From assembly GCA_028023455.1 (NCBI GenBank), contig JAQFVV010012420.1:4032001-4096000 (forward strand): a stretch of DNA of 64,000 bases. The letters run 5' to 3'. Positions 43,910-57,382 of the stretch are shown piece after piece. The notes under the pieces are model-generated. The model had not been told where the DNA came from. It saw only the letters and a list, made by a program, of their open reading frames with translations, and ran no database searches. A program made the position numbers and the translations under genes. The stretch comes from Epiperipatus broadwayi (taxonomy: Eukaryota; Onychophora; Udeonychophora; Euonychophora; Peripatidae). How positions within the stretch are numbered: position 1 is the stretch's first letter; the number at the start of each line of letters is the position of its first letter.

Positions 43910-46900
43910 GATTGATCGATTGGTTTTTGATTCGGCTCGGACTCATCTACAATTTAAAACCTGCAAAACTAAATTAAATCTTTCAACTGTGTTTAGCTTT
44001 CATAATTCAGTAATTTTCAATAACCAATAAATAATTGAATAGTTTAATGCTAAAAAGAGTTAAGAAGTTCAAGCACCAGAAATGCTATTGTAATCCATAG
44101 ATTTTGAGCTCAAAAGTATATTATTCTATTAAATCAATTATGGCATTTTCATAAACAATCTGCATCAATACTTTTATATTGGAGTGGATACATATCTCAT
44201 TAACAGTAGCCACATGCAAATAAATATAGTCATTCTAACTCCAAGAAAGAAATTGGAAAAATGAATCTGAACTACAACAATATTCACATATAGAAGATTA
44301 TACTGACTATAAGATAAGTGATACAGTTATATAACTTTTGCAGCAAAAATCCTTTTAAAAATTTTCAACATTGTAGCACTCTTATTACTATATTCTAATA
44401 ATCATATCTTTCCAAAAAGTAATCAATATTGCACTTCTTTAGAACATCTTTGAAATAATCTTATAAATGGCATTTCCCCCACAAAAATCTTGTTTATGTT
44501 CACCATAAAATATTTCCTGTTAACATTCATTTCACATCCTATATCCACTCTAATAATATAAAGTTTATAATAGTAGACTCTATAGTATCTACATGCAGCA
44601 AGTTGAACATACTGATTTATGATAAGATTTTTAAATTTTTATTGCTCATCTTTAATTTTTTCTAATGCAATTCCATACAATAGATTAAATAAGATAATGA
44701 CAATATTTCCAATTAATTTAATTATGTCACTGCAATGAAATATATCTTTTAATTTGCTAACAACACCTCAGCATATTGAAGTCTACATTGTACCCTTGGC
44801 ATTTATTTAAAAAGCACCAAGATATTAAAATTGGTCAATGTTTTCAAGTTGATAACCAGCCAAAGTAAATGTTGAAGACTTTTATTTTCACTATTGGGTG
44901 ATAATGTTAAAAAATTTCAACGTCTTTGTCTTTTTGGCTTCTAAATTTATAGTATGCTGAAAGTTGTTTTACTCTTGCCAATTCAAAGAATGATATGTAA
45001 AATGTTCTCAATATTTTGAATGTGACATAAAAAGATTTTGGTAAGTAATTAAATGTTCAAAAACTCCATTACTAAACCAAATTTTTTTATACTCAAAATG
45101 TTAAAACCTTTCTGTAGATCATCTTTAAAAGTTGGCAATGGTAGAACATTCATCAGAATATTGTAAATTCACAAACCAAAAAGATAAAGTTGTAGTTTTT
45201 GCTTTTAGTGTACTCAAATTTGACCATCAAATCTGCATCATATATTGATGCCTGCTTTATGAAGCCACTTATGAACAATTCCGGAAAATACTGTCATAAA
45301 AATCAAAAACAAAGTTTGGACTTAGTACACATTTTTATTGGATACAAATTTTTATTTCAAATGCCTCAGATTTTTAAACTTGAAATAATAACACTTCCTC
45401 TACTTCAATTCTATAAAAACTGCAAAATATAAAAAACTTTGGTGAGAAACCATCTGATTTTAAACAGTACCACATAACTATTTGATTCATAGTCAAAAGT
45501 TTCGATGAAATTAATTGATTCTAATTTCATTTGATAGACAACTAACTATATACTAAAAGCAATGTGCCTTCTTAGGTAGAATTATTGAGCTCTAATAAAG
45601 ATTAGTTTGTCATTTAAGACAACAGGCTACTATGATGTGACCATCATAAGTGGTAGTTTGCTACTACTTGTTATTTCTTAATGCAATATAGTGTATCATT
45701 TAGAGATACAGTATAAAGTAAAGCCATATCATGCACTTTTTTAAATAATCTCTAGTGAAATAATGAAAAACTTAATATTACTGTAACTTAAAATGCATTA
45801 TCCTTTTCTTAATTATTTAACTATGTTTTAATGCGTGGTAAAATGAAGAATCTCAAGAACTAAAAAAAATGTCAATCTGAATGTGTAAATGATATTTTGT
45901 ATAATATTTTTTTCTATCATAATATATTCAGAAGTTCAGAGAATATTTTCTACATGGGTCATTGATAATCAAAAATAGCACAGTGGCTGCTATAAAAAAA
46001 TATCTTTTGAAACATCTTCCATAATGCCTTTTAGGGTAATTGTTTCTCCAACTTCACTTCAGAGATAACCTGTAAAGGAAAAGACATTATTCATCAAGTT
46101 TATTAAATGCTTAGAGGTGAGGATTTGAATGAATTTATACTTTAGATATCTGGGGGGGGGGATGTCTGATTGAACTGAAAATAAATTCAAGCTAGACTTA
46201 ATATGCATTAGATTCATAGGAATGGCGAACAGATGCTCCCTTCATGATGTTTCTTTCTCCATATGGTAGTGTCATTTTCATGGACATTTGTATAACAGTC
46301 ATGGTATAATTCTACTTTTTGGCTTTTGGAGTTACCAGGATATTCACTGAAGTGTATAATATTTTATAATATAAATAATTTTTTTAGAATGAATCTAAGT
46401 AATGTTAACAACAAGGATACATCTATTATAATATTTAATACCTGAACTCTGCAACAGATAGTAATAGTACATTTTTCCCATTTTCAATTTTGTATAAAGT
46501 GACATTACCATGTTGACTGTCTCAGAATTCACACTTTCAGAAAATAAAATATTAGCACAAGAAAAAAAAAGCCCAATCTGTTATGGGCAAATTATTAAAA
46601 GATAATTAAGAATTTCATGTTAAGTTTGCATTTTGAAAGTATATATGTCTCATCTAGTATGGATTCAAAAGGTATAGAAAGATCAAATATGCAAGGAAAC
46701 TATAGATAATACATTAAATTACTAACATTTAATCTAGTAAATTTCTTATACATTTGATAAAATATGCTTTGGATACATACATTAATGACTATTACTAATT
46801 ATTACTCTGCTAAAGATTACAATATCATTTTTATGTTTGAAGTATGTGTAGCAAAACATAAGTTTTAAGTACATCTACGATAATATATAAGGAAAGAGGA

Positions 46901-47147
46901 AGAAAAATTAATGTTTGTTATATTGGCATTGAAAATGTACAAGAAGATAAAACTTTAGAGATTCTTTTGAAAATGAAGTACATAAACAGTCATTTAATCA
47001 TGCAAATATATTGATTCATTTACATATTTCTTAATAAAATATTCTTTCTGATACTTTATTTAAAAATTTATATATGAATCAGAAATTATTTGTGTAATTA
47101 AATCTTAAAGAAAGATTAAATATAGGGGGAATATTATCTTCTGATTT
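43910..47147. other. AT-rich non-coding stretch
   Basis: No gene supported; a 77-codon frame at 45199 has no recognisable motif. A run of G near 46152 is present. Confidence 0.45.
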
Positions 47148-47829
47148 TGTTAGATCAAGAGTTCCCAACGTGGTTGATATCAACTCCCTGGGGTCGATTA
47201 GAACTTTTCAAGGGTCGATAGTTTCAAAAAAAATTGGACATTGACGATAGCAAAAACAGACCCCCTTACTATTGCTATTTGTTTGTTAATTTAAAATATT
47301 TATGATTCCAATAGGTATCTAATTACGAAATCAAATAATTCAAAAAAGCACTTTTTAGATAAAAACACATTAAATACCAAACTTGCGAATGAAAAAGTAA
47401 AATGTGTCATTAAAGAAGTCATGAGAATGCATGAAAATACATGAAGCATAAATATATCTGTGCATTATCTTATCAAATGTACAAAAGCAATGGTGTACAT
47501 GAAAAACCATTGCATGTCCACACTTGATCATGGTGGGATGAGACGATCTATATTAGCAAAATCTATCAGTCTTGTAGGTCATGCTTTCATAAACACTAAA
47601 TTGGTTCATTTGATGTGTCATACTTATTTGTGATTTGAACTTTGAATATAATTATTTATAGAGTAGCAATACTACAAAAAAGAAATCAGAAAGCACAATT
47701 TATTTATTCGAATTTGGACAAAAATCTTGTTTCATATAAGTACATACTTTATTGGTGTTTTTTTATCACAGGTGCTGTCAAAATTGTTTGTTAATTTAAA
47801 AAATTTATTCCTTACAATAATAATAGACT

Positions 47830-50030
47830 GAACCAAAAAAGAAATCCAGACAGTAAAACTTGCGAGTATTTAAATCTAGGATTTGTTCCATCATTATCAA
47901 ACAATATGCAAAAAAGTCTTTAGCAATGATGCTATGAAACCATCAAAACTAGCAATTATTTTGAACAGAATTCACCTTGACAAAAAAGAAAAATATTTGT
48001 CATACTTTCAATCACTTAAAGATAAAATTCTAAAAAGAATTACAATAAAAATGTTTGTTTCATCATCAAATCAAAATGATGATGGATTAAGGACATCATA
48101 CAACATATCTCTACTCATCATGAAATCTGGTGAGCTGCACACTATATAAGAGAAACTGATTTTACTAGCCAATGATATTGAACACTGTACTCCACAAACC
48201 TGTATAAGATGTTATAAAAAGGATTCCTTTGAGCAATAACACAGTTTGAAGACGTGTCGATGAAATGAGTCATGACATGGAAAATTTTATATAAACATTT
48301 GCAAAAAAAAAAAAAAAAGTTTTTTCCCTCCAATTGGACGAGTCAACATTACCCAGTAATGAAACTTTGTTGTTGGCATATGTTTGCTTTATTAAAGATC
48401 AGGAAGTGTGTGAAGAGTTGCTTTTTATTAGAACTTTAAAAATTGACACCAGAGGTGAATCGATTTTTAATTTAATGGAGCTATTTTTCAGGGGGGAAGT
48501 GATTCCGTTGACTAATATAATATAATAACTGCTGAAATTAAATTGAAAGACTGCAAATCTTTCATGCTTATTATAATACTTATCTGACAGCCAATCAGAT
48601 GTTATGATAGCTGTCTAGATAATGATCAAACCATAAATACAAGACAGAATTTTACAAGAAAAGAGTGGTCCACCCTTTTCTTTACTTATCTTTCTATATA
48701 TCTAAGCCAGTCTGAAGTATTTAGGTTTGAAAGCGCGAAGCTTTAAATATCTTCACATTTAAGTCACTGAGTCTAAATTACAAACATTCAGTGCGAAATC
48801 CTACGATTTAATATGCAGTCATTTTTAGATGTTATAACTTGCAGTAATGTATGTAAATAATATTTATTTTATATAAAACATAGATAGTTAGTAGAAATTA
48901 AATTAAAAGACTGCAAATCTTTCGCACTTATTATAATACTTATCTGACAGCCAATCAGATGTTATGATAGCTGTCTAGATAATGATCAAACTGTAAATAC
49001 AAGACAGAGAATTTTAACAACTGTTGCAACAAATGAATCGCTGGATATGGTTGGTCATTATCATAATTTTATGAATTATCTGAAGCAACATGTACCTGAA
49101 GTGCTTGCAGTTCACTGCATAATCCATAGACAGCATTTAGTAGCCAAGAACCTTAGTGACAAATTATATCAATTGCTTCAGTTATAACAGCTATGAACAA
49201 AATTTAAAATAATGGTTTGAACACTAGAATATTCACTCAATTATGTGAGGAAAGTGATGATTTCTATTGATTGGTTCTCTATATTGAAATTCACTGCTTT
49301 TCAAAAGATTTGTGTTTGGCGAGATTTTTGCACTTTTTCAATCCGTTTTAGAGTTTTTGGAAGAAGAGAATCCTAGTTTGAAAAAAATTTCACTTAAGAG
49401 TAAAAGAAATATTGCTTATTTAACTGACATGGCAAATTTAATTATGTTAATTTACATTTGCAAGGAGATAATTTGAATCTCATCGAAGCAAAATTGGTCA
49501 TATTAGCTTTGGTTTCCAGATTAATGTTTTTTAAGCAAAATATTGCAGGATCTGAGCTTTCCGAGTTCTCCAACTTATTTAAGATAGACACAATCCAAAA
49601 AGAAAACATCTTTCTGTACATCAACCACTTGGAGGCTTGTCACTTAGATTTCAAAACTAGGTTTGAAGATATTCTATCATTGGAAATACCGACTGGATAA
49701 TAAACCCATACTCTACTAGTGCAGAGCCAAATATAATTTTGCAAGATAAGCTTATAACCATCAGCATGAATGAGGATCGCGAAGTACAATTCAAACAGAG
49801 TTATCACAAGTTTGGGCTGCAACAAGATATTCCACTTCTGTACCCGGCTCTATGACCCTGTTATACAAAAGTATTTGCTGGCATTTCCATCATTGTATCT
49901 GGTAGAGAGAGACTTCAGTGTAGTTTTAAACCTGTTTCAGAACAAATATTTATTGCATATCACTGAATAGGGAGATTTGAGAATGCAACTCACTAATCTA
50001 AATCCAGGTATAGATAAATTGTTGACAGAT
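47830..50030 (+). pseudogene. hAT transposase, ZBED5/FAM200-like, frame-broken
   Basis: Pieces in order: the end of the BED finger region with SNDAMKPSKL (about 47922-47951; family motif xxKPSKLxxH), a segment like SYNISLLIMKSGELHTI (about 48097-48147), RRVDEMS-type sequence (about 48255-48275), QLDESTLPSNETLLLAYV (about 48330-48380) starting the RNase H fold, RTLKIDTRGESIFNLMELFF (48432-48491), VIPLTNI (48500-48520), then after the nested insertion NESLDMVGHYHNFMNYL, HCIIHRQHLVAKNLSD (about 49115-49160), and C-terminal parts at 49458-49700 and near 49900 (RDFSVVLNLF, hAT dimerisation region). At least five frame changes and several stops make it non-functional. In active hATs it binds the ends and cuts and pastes the element. 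Confidence 0.82.
48533..49012. mobile_element. Nested insertion: about 359-bp unit plus 120-bp partial second copy
   Basis: The segment ATTAAATTGAAAGACTGCAA (from about 48537, continuing through ATCTGACAGCCAATCAGATG and GATAATGATCAAAC) is repeated with few changes about 359 bases later (from about 48896). It interrupts the hAT transposase between VIPLTNI and NESLDM, so it inserted after the hAT. One full unit plus a partial one is the pattern expected when a concatemeric or circular RNA or DNA is copied in. The unit is hairpin-rich: TGAAAGA/TCTTTCA, TTATCTGACAGC/GCTGTC-AGATAA, GAAAGC-GCGAA-GCTTT, CACTGA/TCAGTG and AAATC-CTAC-GATTT. No hammerhead core found on either strand. Confidence 0.65.
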
Positions 50031-50539
50031 TACTAGATGCACTCATCTCATTAAATTCAGTTTTCCAAGCTAATTTATTGGGTATTCTTAATTTTATACC
50101 TCTGATTAAAATCTTTCATTGTTGTTGGTGTTTAATTCTGTGTGAATGTGTTAATTTTTTCACTTCATTTTTATGTTTAATAAAGTGATTTCAATATTTG
50201 TACTTATTTTGAACTCATATATTTATTTCATAAATGTCAAAAATTAAAAAAAAAACTTTGCTTGTATTTTTTTTGCCTTAATTTTTGTTAGTGCCGGTTT
50301 TGATATTAAATGTTGCATAAGATAATGCCATATTCCTTAGTCCTTTTATCTTTTTCAATCATTAATTACAAGTGATTCAAATGAAAATTTTGATATCTAG
50401 TGAAATATTTAATATCGAGTACTGTACAAATTTATTAATTTCAGTAAGTAAAGTAAATGACTATGTGGTCGACGGTTTTAAAAGTTTTTGATAAAGGGGT
50501 CTACAACTGAAAAAAGTTTGGCACCTCTTGTTTTAGATT

Positions 50540-51510
50540 AATGACTACACATTACTTTAGTAAATGGAAGTAAAATCCTGATATGGCTAATTATTGAATT
50601 CGTCAATTCAGCATTTGTAGAGATATAATGAGATAAATAAAACATTGGTAAAGGGAATAAAAGATTGAAAGTAATAGTTAGAAAAAAAATATTCAGTTAA
50701 TGTTTCCAATGATTTCAAATACCTGATGATAAAAATAATAATAAAGAAATTACAATTAGTAGATGGACTTTTAATGAACTCCGAATGATGCCACGTGGAA
50801 GGTAAGTGATTTGCCTCCCTAAAGCTGATCCCTTTCATATCTGAATAAAAATCACCTATCCTGGAAATGATTAGGGGCTGATTTGCATGCATTCCTTTGT
50901 GGGATTGATTATGATTTGCTTTAGTCCTCAAGCTTATTGCCCAGACCCTGAGTATTATGACATTGACTTCCATTCTGAAGGGTCGGTTTAACTATACAAA
51001 GTTGTGGCTTTGCATGGACAAAAATTTAGAACTATCTTTATACATTTCAAAACATGCAAGCTTATTCACCTACGACCAAGACACTAAATCCCAGGCTGTT
51101 TTCTTTGCCTCTATGCATCATAGTAGTCCATATAGGCTGTGCCATACAAAATGTGTCAATACTGGACTTCTACCTCTCTGAATACCATTTAATGTACCCT
51201 ATGTCTAATTTTATCATAAGCTGTAACCAAATTTTAAAATAAAATATTTTATATTTTTATAAAATAAAATAAAAACAATTAAAGTTAAAAAGCTTGTTAA
51301 ATGTTTTAGTTGGAAGAAAGCACTGGCATGCTGCAAGGTTAGGGAGAGAGAGAAAACAATTCATTTTACAATTCATTTTTTATTGGGGATAAAAATGTGA
51401 ATCAAATGTTTTAAATGAAAACACAACTTTTAGATGATTTAAACAAATTATTTAATTCATTAAATCCAGTTAAATTCTATACATTTATTTTTTTATAAAA
51501 AAATAAAGTA
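50540..51510. other. Unassigned stretch
   Basis: Overlapping frames of up to 121 codons on both strands (50608-51242) show no recognisable motif. The composition here is less AT-biased than its neighbours, so an old element is possible, but nothing can be named. Confidence 0.35.
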
Positions 51511-51821
51511 CAGACAATCCTTGATTTTCATATATTTTACTTTCATACAATTCACTATTTGTAGGAAGGGCAATAGAAAAAGACAGAGCGTGTTTTGGAA
51601 CTTTTTATCAAAGGAAGAAAAGAATATAATTCAACTATCTCTTGATAAAGGTATAAAGAAAATACCAAATACTAATCAATAAAGTATTATTTATACATAT
51701 GCTAATACACCTCATTAAAAAATAAATATTTTAAAAACAATTTTTGATGTCTTTTTTTTAACCTTGTTCTACTTTCGTAAGTTTGGGGAACCAATCAGGT
51801 TCGAAAATCAAGGACTGTTTG
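51511..51821. mobile_element. Tigger/pogo-type MITE
   Basis: Left end CAGACAATCCTTGATTTTC and, on the minus strand, right end CAAACAGTCCTTGATTTTC form 19-bp terminal inverted repeats with two mismatches, flanked by TA on both sides (51509-51510; 51822-51823) as expected for the Tc1/mariner-pogo superfamily. 311 bp, no ORF. The subterminal TTTTACTTTCATACAATTCA is partly echoed (inverted TTCTACTTTCGTAAGTTTGG) at the other end. Confidence 0.85.
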
Positions 51822-51823
51822 TA

Positions 51824-54800
51824 ATGGCTAGTAAAATTTGTTTATTGTATTAACAAAAGCATCTCGGCATAATAGCTACAATGAAAATGATAAATGCAGT
51901 CCATGTTTAAATATTGCCATTTGTGATTTTGTGTTCTTGTCTTTATTATTATTTATCTATAAATTTAGAGATTCAAACAATATTTCCAATAAAGAATCAA
52001 TTAGGAAATAATTATCAATAGATTTTCTCATTCAAATTTTGTATAGGCTTTTATGAATATCTCTATTTATATTGTATTATTTTGTGGATTTAATTTAAAA
52101 ATTGCTTTCATAGAAAAAAATTCAGTAGGGTAGAATCTATAACCAATATCTTTGAACTTCATATAAATGTGCTAATAGTCGGATACTTCTGTATGGATTT
52201 GATTCATAAAATACTGATTTAGGAAATCTGTTATTGGGTATTTCATTTCATATGTATGATTTAATAAAACTATAATAATAGATTCTAATAGTATCTACAT
52301 CCACCAAGCTGAATGTAGCGATTTATGATCTTGCTATTGAAACGGTAGCCTTGTAATTCCTTACCATTTCACCATCAACCTGATTTCCTACTCATTTGTG
52401 CTAGGTTCAAACCTTATTTAAATGTTCAAATCTTATTTAAAATCAAGCAGTAAAATCTACCATCATGGCTAATTATACAGTGTTATATATTCACAACCAA
52501 ACAAACACTATAAACAGACGGGATTAACAATTATAGCATATAAATGTGTAATATTTAATAAAAAATGTTTTATTACAGAATTCATATTGGAAGTCAATTT
52601 ATTAATTATTATAAATTCATAGGTGGATATATAACCCAAAACATGTTATAATGTATATAGGGGTGGCATGATTCAAATACATTAAAAGTTTTTTTTTTTT
52701 TTTAGTAATTAAAAGTAAAAGTTTTAGTTAGTAATTAAAACCAATTTTTATTGTAAACAAGAATCCCATTAAACTGCTGCACTTGCAGTAAGTAAAAGTA
52801 TAAATCATTTTAAAAATCTTGTTAACTGATATAATTGAAATTGTTTACAACGAAACGGTCTTACAGTAAAACTGCTGGACCAGCAGTATTGGACAGCCTA
52901 AGGGAAATTTATAATGCCTCAAAAATCTAAATAATAGATTTAAAATCAAATTGTATAATCTTAGAGTTTTAAAGTAAATTTTAGAGTTAATGGGTTTTGA
53001 GTCAAAATAAATCCCTAAAGAGTAAGTGCTTGTGCTGTAAAAATATAAATAGGTTATATTTTATGCTTAAAAGAACAGACTCCATTTTTATGAAAGCAGT
53101 TGCCAAAAGAATCCATGCCCGTTTTAATTTTAAAATATCCAGCTAAGAAATGGCAATCTTTGCTATTTCTCCATGACAAGAACTGCAGGGCTTTGCTACC
53201 ATCCCCTACCTCAACAACCAGAACACCACCATAAGAAGATCTACAGCCTAGCCTAATGAAAGAAGAAGATGCCAAATCCTGTCCAAGAAAGCAGCTCACC
53301 AAATCTGATATTCAACACCTACATCTCCAGCTGAATAATAATTGGTAAATTAATTTCAAAACCACAGAGCTCTGTGTTAATTCTTATTTAATTTCTAAAC
53401 CTTTAAATCTCAAGCTAGCTAAATATAACTAAAAGTAACTAAATGTAATTAAATGTTAAAATCCTTCCTTAATGTTGAAATAAAAGATTTCAAATTTATT
53501 TAAATTAGTTCATTTCTTAAAGTAATATAAATGACCTTCCTACTTTGTAATTTCTTTTCTATTAAGAAGCAAATTTAATATCTTTCATAATTTAAATAAT
53601 ATATCACTGCAGTTATGTCTATATTTTCTCTTGATTATTTTAGTCTTCTTAAGTATTTATTGTATATATGTCAATGCCTCGAAACATCAAGCATTAATTT
53701 TAGTAAATCTTAAAGAAGATAATATTTCATGTATCTTCAAGTAATTATTTTCATAATGTTATCTTTCCCTTGCGCTGTTTCGAGATCCTATATTGTAATA
53801 ATAATGAATTGCTCTGTACTCGTTATTAATTATTTATTGATTATAAATTTATAATGTGGCTTGCTTTTAATTATACAATCCTCAATCTTAAATTAATTTT
53901 GTGATAAAGTATTGAACTAACCTTGAAGACATTTCTTAGTATATTTGCTTGTTAATATATTTCCTAAGACCATTGAAATATACTTTCCCTCCTTAGATGA
54001 TCATTAAATGATAAATAGCATATATAGATTGAACAGGATAAAGTAAAGATTATATAATTATTTCTTTCAGTAGCATATCTATATTATAAAGCTACATAAG
54101 AGTTGGCTCCTGTTGATTGAGCTAATTAAGCTATCGTCCTAGTACATATAATATTAAATATGTAATACTTCTATTGCTTGGCAGATGAGATTCCTTGTTC
54201 AAATATTTCATGTTTTGCTGCATATTTCTCTTATTAAGATGGAGCCACCATTAAGCCCACATCTTCCTCTATAGAGTAGTGCATTAGTCAACCCTGAGTT
54301 TAAGGCCAGGCTAACATGTAAGTCACCCCCCACTTAAACTAAATGTTCCATTTCTCAAACAGCATGACCTTCAGTTCTAAGGTATTGGCATTTGTCACAA
54401 GAACCCTTGACTCTCTAATTCATCAGCAGAGCAACTTTTATTATTATTATTTTCCTGTGCCATAGACATTAGCAAATCTGGAGCAGCCAACTCTACCTCC
54501 TCATATAATATTCAGAATTAGTCTGAAACTAATTCTTGAAAGCCAAGTTCAATCTATGTTATTTGAGCTGTTTTAAATGCTCATCTTTTAAATATAAATA
54601 TGTCATTAATAATAAAATGCATAATTAATTGTTGATCAAGGATTAGTAGAATCACTTATAAAATAACAGCCACAATTCTAAAGATAGGAATTGGCATAAT
54701 TTTATGGACAGAACATAGTGATTATTTATACATATGTCTCTAATTGATCCGTAAGATGAGAGCAAGTTAACTCTCGTCTCATGTCATGCTTTATTAATTA

Positions 54801-57382
54801 AATATATAAACATCTCTATAATTGATCTGTAAGAGGAGAGTGAGTAAACGCTCTTCTCATTTAGTATAGTGCCTGCATACATTTAATACACTAATATTAT
54901 ATATATTGTTATTCTTCATTTATCAATTATAAATAAATATATAATTAAATTAATTCATTTCATTCTTTGTCTCGTTATTCATTTAATCCAATTCAATCCT
55001 AGTTATTTATAAAATATGTAATTAAGAATCTATGCATTAACAGCAACATTTTAATTAATTATATAATATATTTAGTCAATTTAATAAGTGCACTTTAACC
55101 CTGAGGTTCATGTTACTCCCTGACTTATGCCAGCCACGAAGAAAGGTCGTGCGAATGTATTCTCAAGTGTGTCATCCACAGGGTAGTGAATCTTGAAGCA
55201 TGAATGAATGAGTTGAAGCGTGGTCAGTCTAGAGATCTCACCGTCTCATACTGGTCAGCTTTGGTCTTTTTTTCTGGACTCTTGATTCTGTTACGTGGAT
55301 GTACAAACTTCGATTGTTACACTGTTTTATGGCATATATTTAAATTAAACTTTTGTGAAAATTTTAAAAAAATCAAAAAGTAGACTTACATCACAACTGT
55401 TATTGTCACTACCATAGAAAGAGAAGAACTCATGAAAGAGGGCATTTGTGTTTTCATGAAGCAAAGATATGACAGTATGAAAAAAATATTATTAACACAG
55501 TGTTCTGCAGGCAGCACTTAGATAAACCCAGTAATCAACTTGATTTTATTATTTTAATAATAATAATAAAAAATTGGCCAATAAATAAATATTAGTTTGA
55601 CATTTTTTATGCAAAAGAAAAAAGTTAAACAAGAAAATGTTAAATATACTATAATCGATATTAGACTAACCAAAAGAGATCAAACTTATATCTGTATCTA
55701 TATCTATAAACTATCGCAACTAATTTTTTTAATAATGCAAATCAAATGTATAAGACCATAAATTTTGTTATAACATCTTATCTGGAAGTAAACTTATATA
55801 AATCAGAGTTATTGGAGATTTGTACATTTATAAGATATCAATGAATTTATAAATCAATAAATATGTAATTCAAGGACTAGGTATCTGAAATTCAATAGAT
55901 ATGTAAATAGAGGAATAGATGAATCAATACATTATGGAAAAGAATCAAATGATGAACTTATTCATAATTACACATAAATTTATTAATGTTATAGAATTAG
56001 CCATATAAAAAATATATTAATCATTATAAATTCAAAATCTCATATATTACAATCTACCTGAAATTTGTAACATTCTCTAACATTTTTGTGTACATTTTTT
56101 AAATGATATACCAATATATCTTTACTATCACACAAACCAATGATTAATAAACATACAATCTTTCACACTGATATTCAGACACAAATATATCATAATATTT
56201 GAGAATGTTTATATGTCAAGAAATGCTGTGCTATAAGTAAATACATCTCTTTACATTAAGTAACGCTCTTTTATAATATCAATTGTATATATCAAAAAAA
56301 AAAATTGAATAAATCCTTTAGATTATTTTATTAAATTTATTTGCATCAACTAAATTAAATTGTACTGAACAATATTGATAGATAAAATAAACTATTATTT
56401 AAAATTTTGAAAGGAAAAAAAAACATTTCTAATTTATTATAATTGAAAATTATGATAATTTTCAAGAGCTCACTTTATTATACTAGCATTTGCTAATCCA
56501 GCTGGCATCTTTGGCATTCCTTCAGCTACAATTCCTTTTCATGTCCTGTGTAGAATTCCAATGATGATGATGATAATGAAATTTTTATAATTTACATCTA
56601 TTTTACCTTCACTGAATTTTTTTCTGTTTCACATATCAGAGATTGTTTTAAATTCAATTAGCATTGTATTAACACTTAAGTTTGAAAAAATGATTTGTTT
56701 TTTTTTTTATTAATGGCATTTATTCATTTCATTGCAGATATTAATCAAGAAGACTTCCATGTTCTCCCTTTGTGAAATTTACTCCAAGATCATTATTATT
56801 TTGTTGACAATCTGATCAAAGTAAAGAAGTTCTATCTGGTTACTAAGCAACGCTATTTTCTTTTGTTTTATAAAGAATTGCTTGCTCATGAAGTTCTCTT
56901 TCCTTTATATAATGAAATTAAGTTTTATTTTTCAATCAATGAAATAATTTTCTTTTAATTTTAATAAAATATTTTTAAAACTAAAATGTCACAATATTTT
57001 TTTATGTATAATATTTCATTTGCACATAAATTAATTATTTGATTTATTCTAGATTTGAATCTATATCTACCTAATATCCTTTATAATTACCTTATGTATT
57101 TTAATATCTAAATTAAGTATTCCATAAACAAATGATTTAGTATTGTTTTTTTTATTTACAACAATAAAAATGAATGGATATGTCATAGACTTACAGGTCA
57201 CAATGTATATATTGTAATGATATAAATATATTGTTACATTATTTTAAAATTAAAATAAAGGGGAAAATAAATCTTAAATAAAATTGAATTATTAAAAACT
57301 AAAATAAAATTAAAAGAGTTATGTTTAACATATATAGATCACACAGATGGAAAACTTTGAAACTATTTTAAGAAAAAAAATA
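51824..57382. other. AT-rich stretch without a supported gene
   Basis: No gene recognised. A GC-richer patch at 54230-54560 and another at 55090-55300 show no coding signal. A short tandem repeat with internal hairpins lies at 54735-54870. Near 52395-52425 AGGTTCAAACCTTA resembles an isolated B box. Confidence 0.45.
54735..54870 (+). repeat. Tandem pair, about 76-bp period, each with a hairpin
   Basis: CTCTAATTGATCCGTAAGAT and CTCTATAATTGATCTGTAAG start two similar units. Each is followed by a palindromic GAGAG...CTCTC-type hairpin (ATGAGAG-loop-CTCTCGTCTCAT; AGGAGAG-loop-CGCTCTTCTCAT) whose arms vary but still pair. Confidence 0.6.

Larger units (their letters stand above)
47156..50530 (+). 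mobile_element. hAT transposon (ZBED5-like), decayed
   Basis: Terminal inverted repeats CAAGAGTTCCCAAC (47156) and, on the minus strand from 50530, CAAGAGGTGCCAAAC. The flanking octamers TGTTAGAT (47148-47155) and TTTTAGAT (50531-50538) agree at 7 of 8 positions, a hAT-type target duplication. The subterminal GGGTCGAT (near 47192) is echoed by GTCGACGG near 50468. The interior holds a frame-broken transposase and a later insertion at 48533-49012. Confidence 0.85.

Noticed and set aside
48533-49012. Hammerhead in the 359-bp unit
   Set aside because: No CUGANGA box in either strand (only CTGACAG, CTGAAGT and CTGAGTC variants), so no hammerhead was called.
50608-51242. Overlapping frames on both strands as a possible host gene
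   Set aside because: No motif recognised, and frames on both strands suggest chance openness in a less AT-rich patch.
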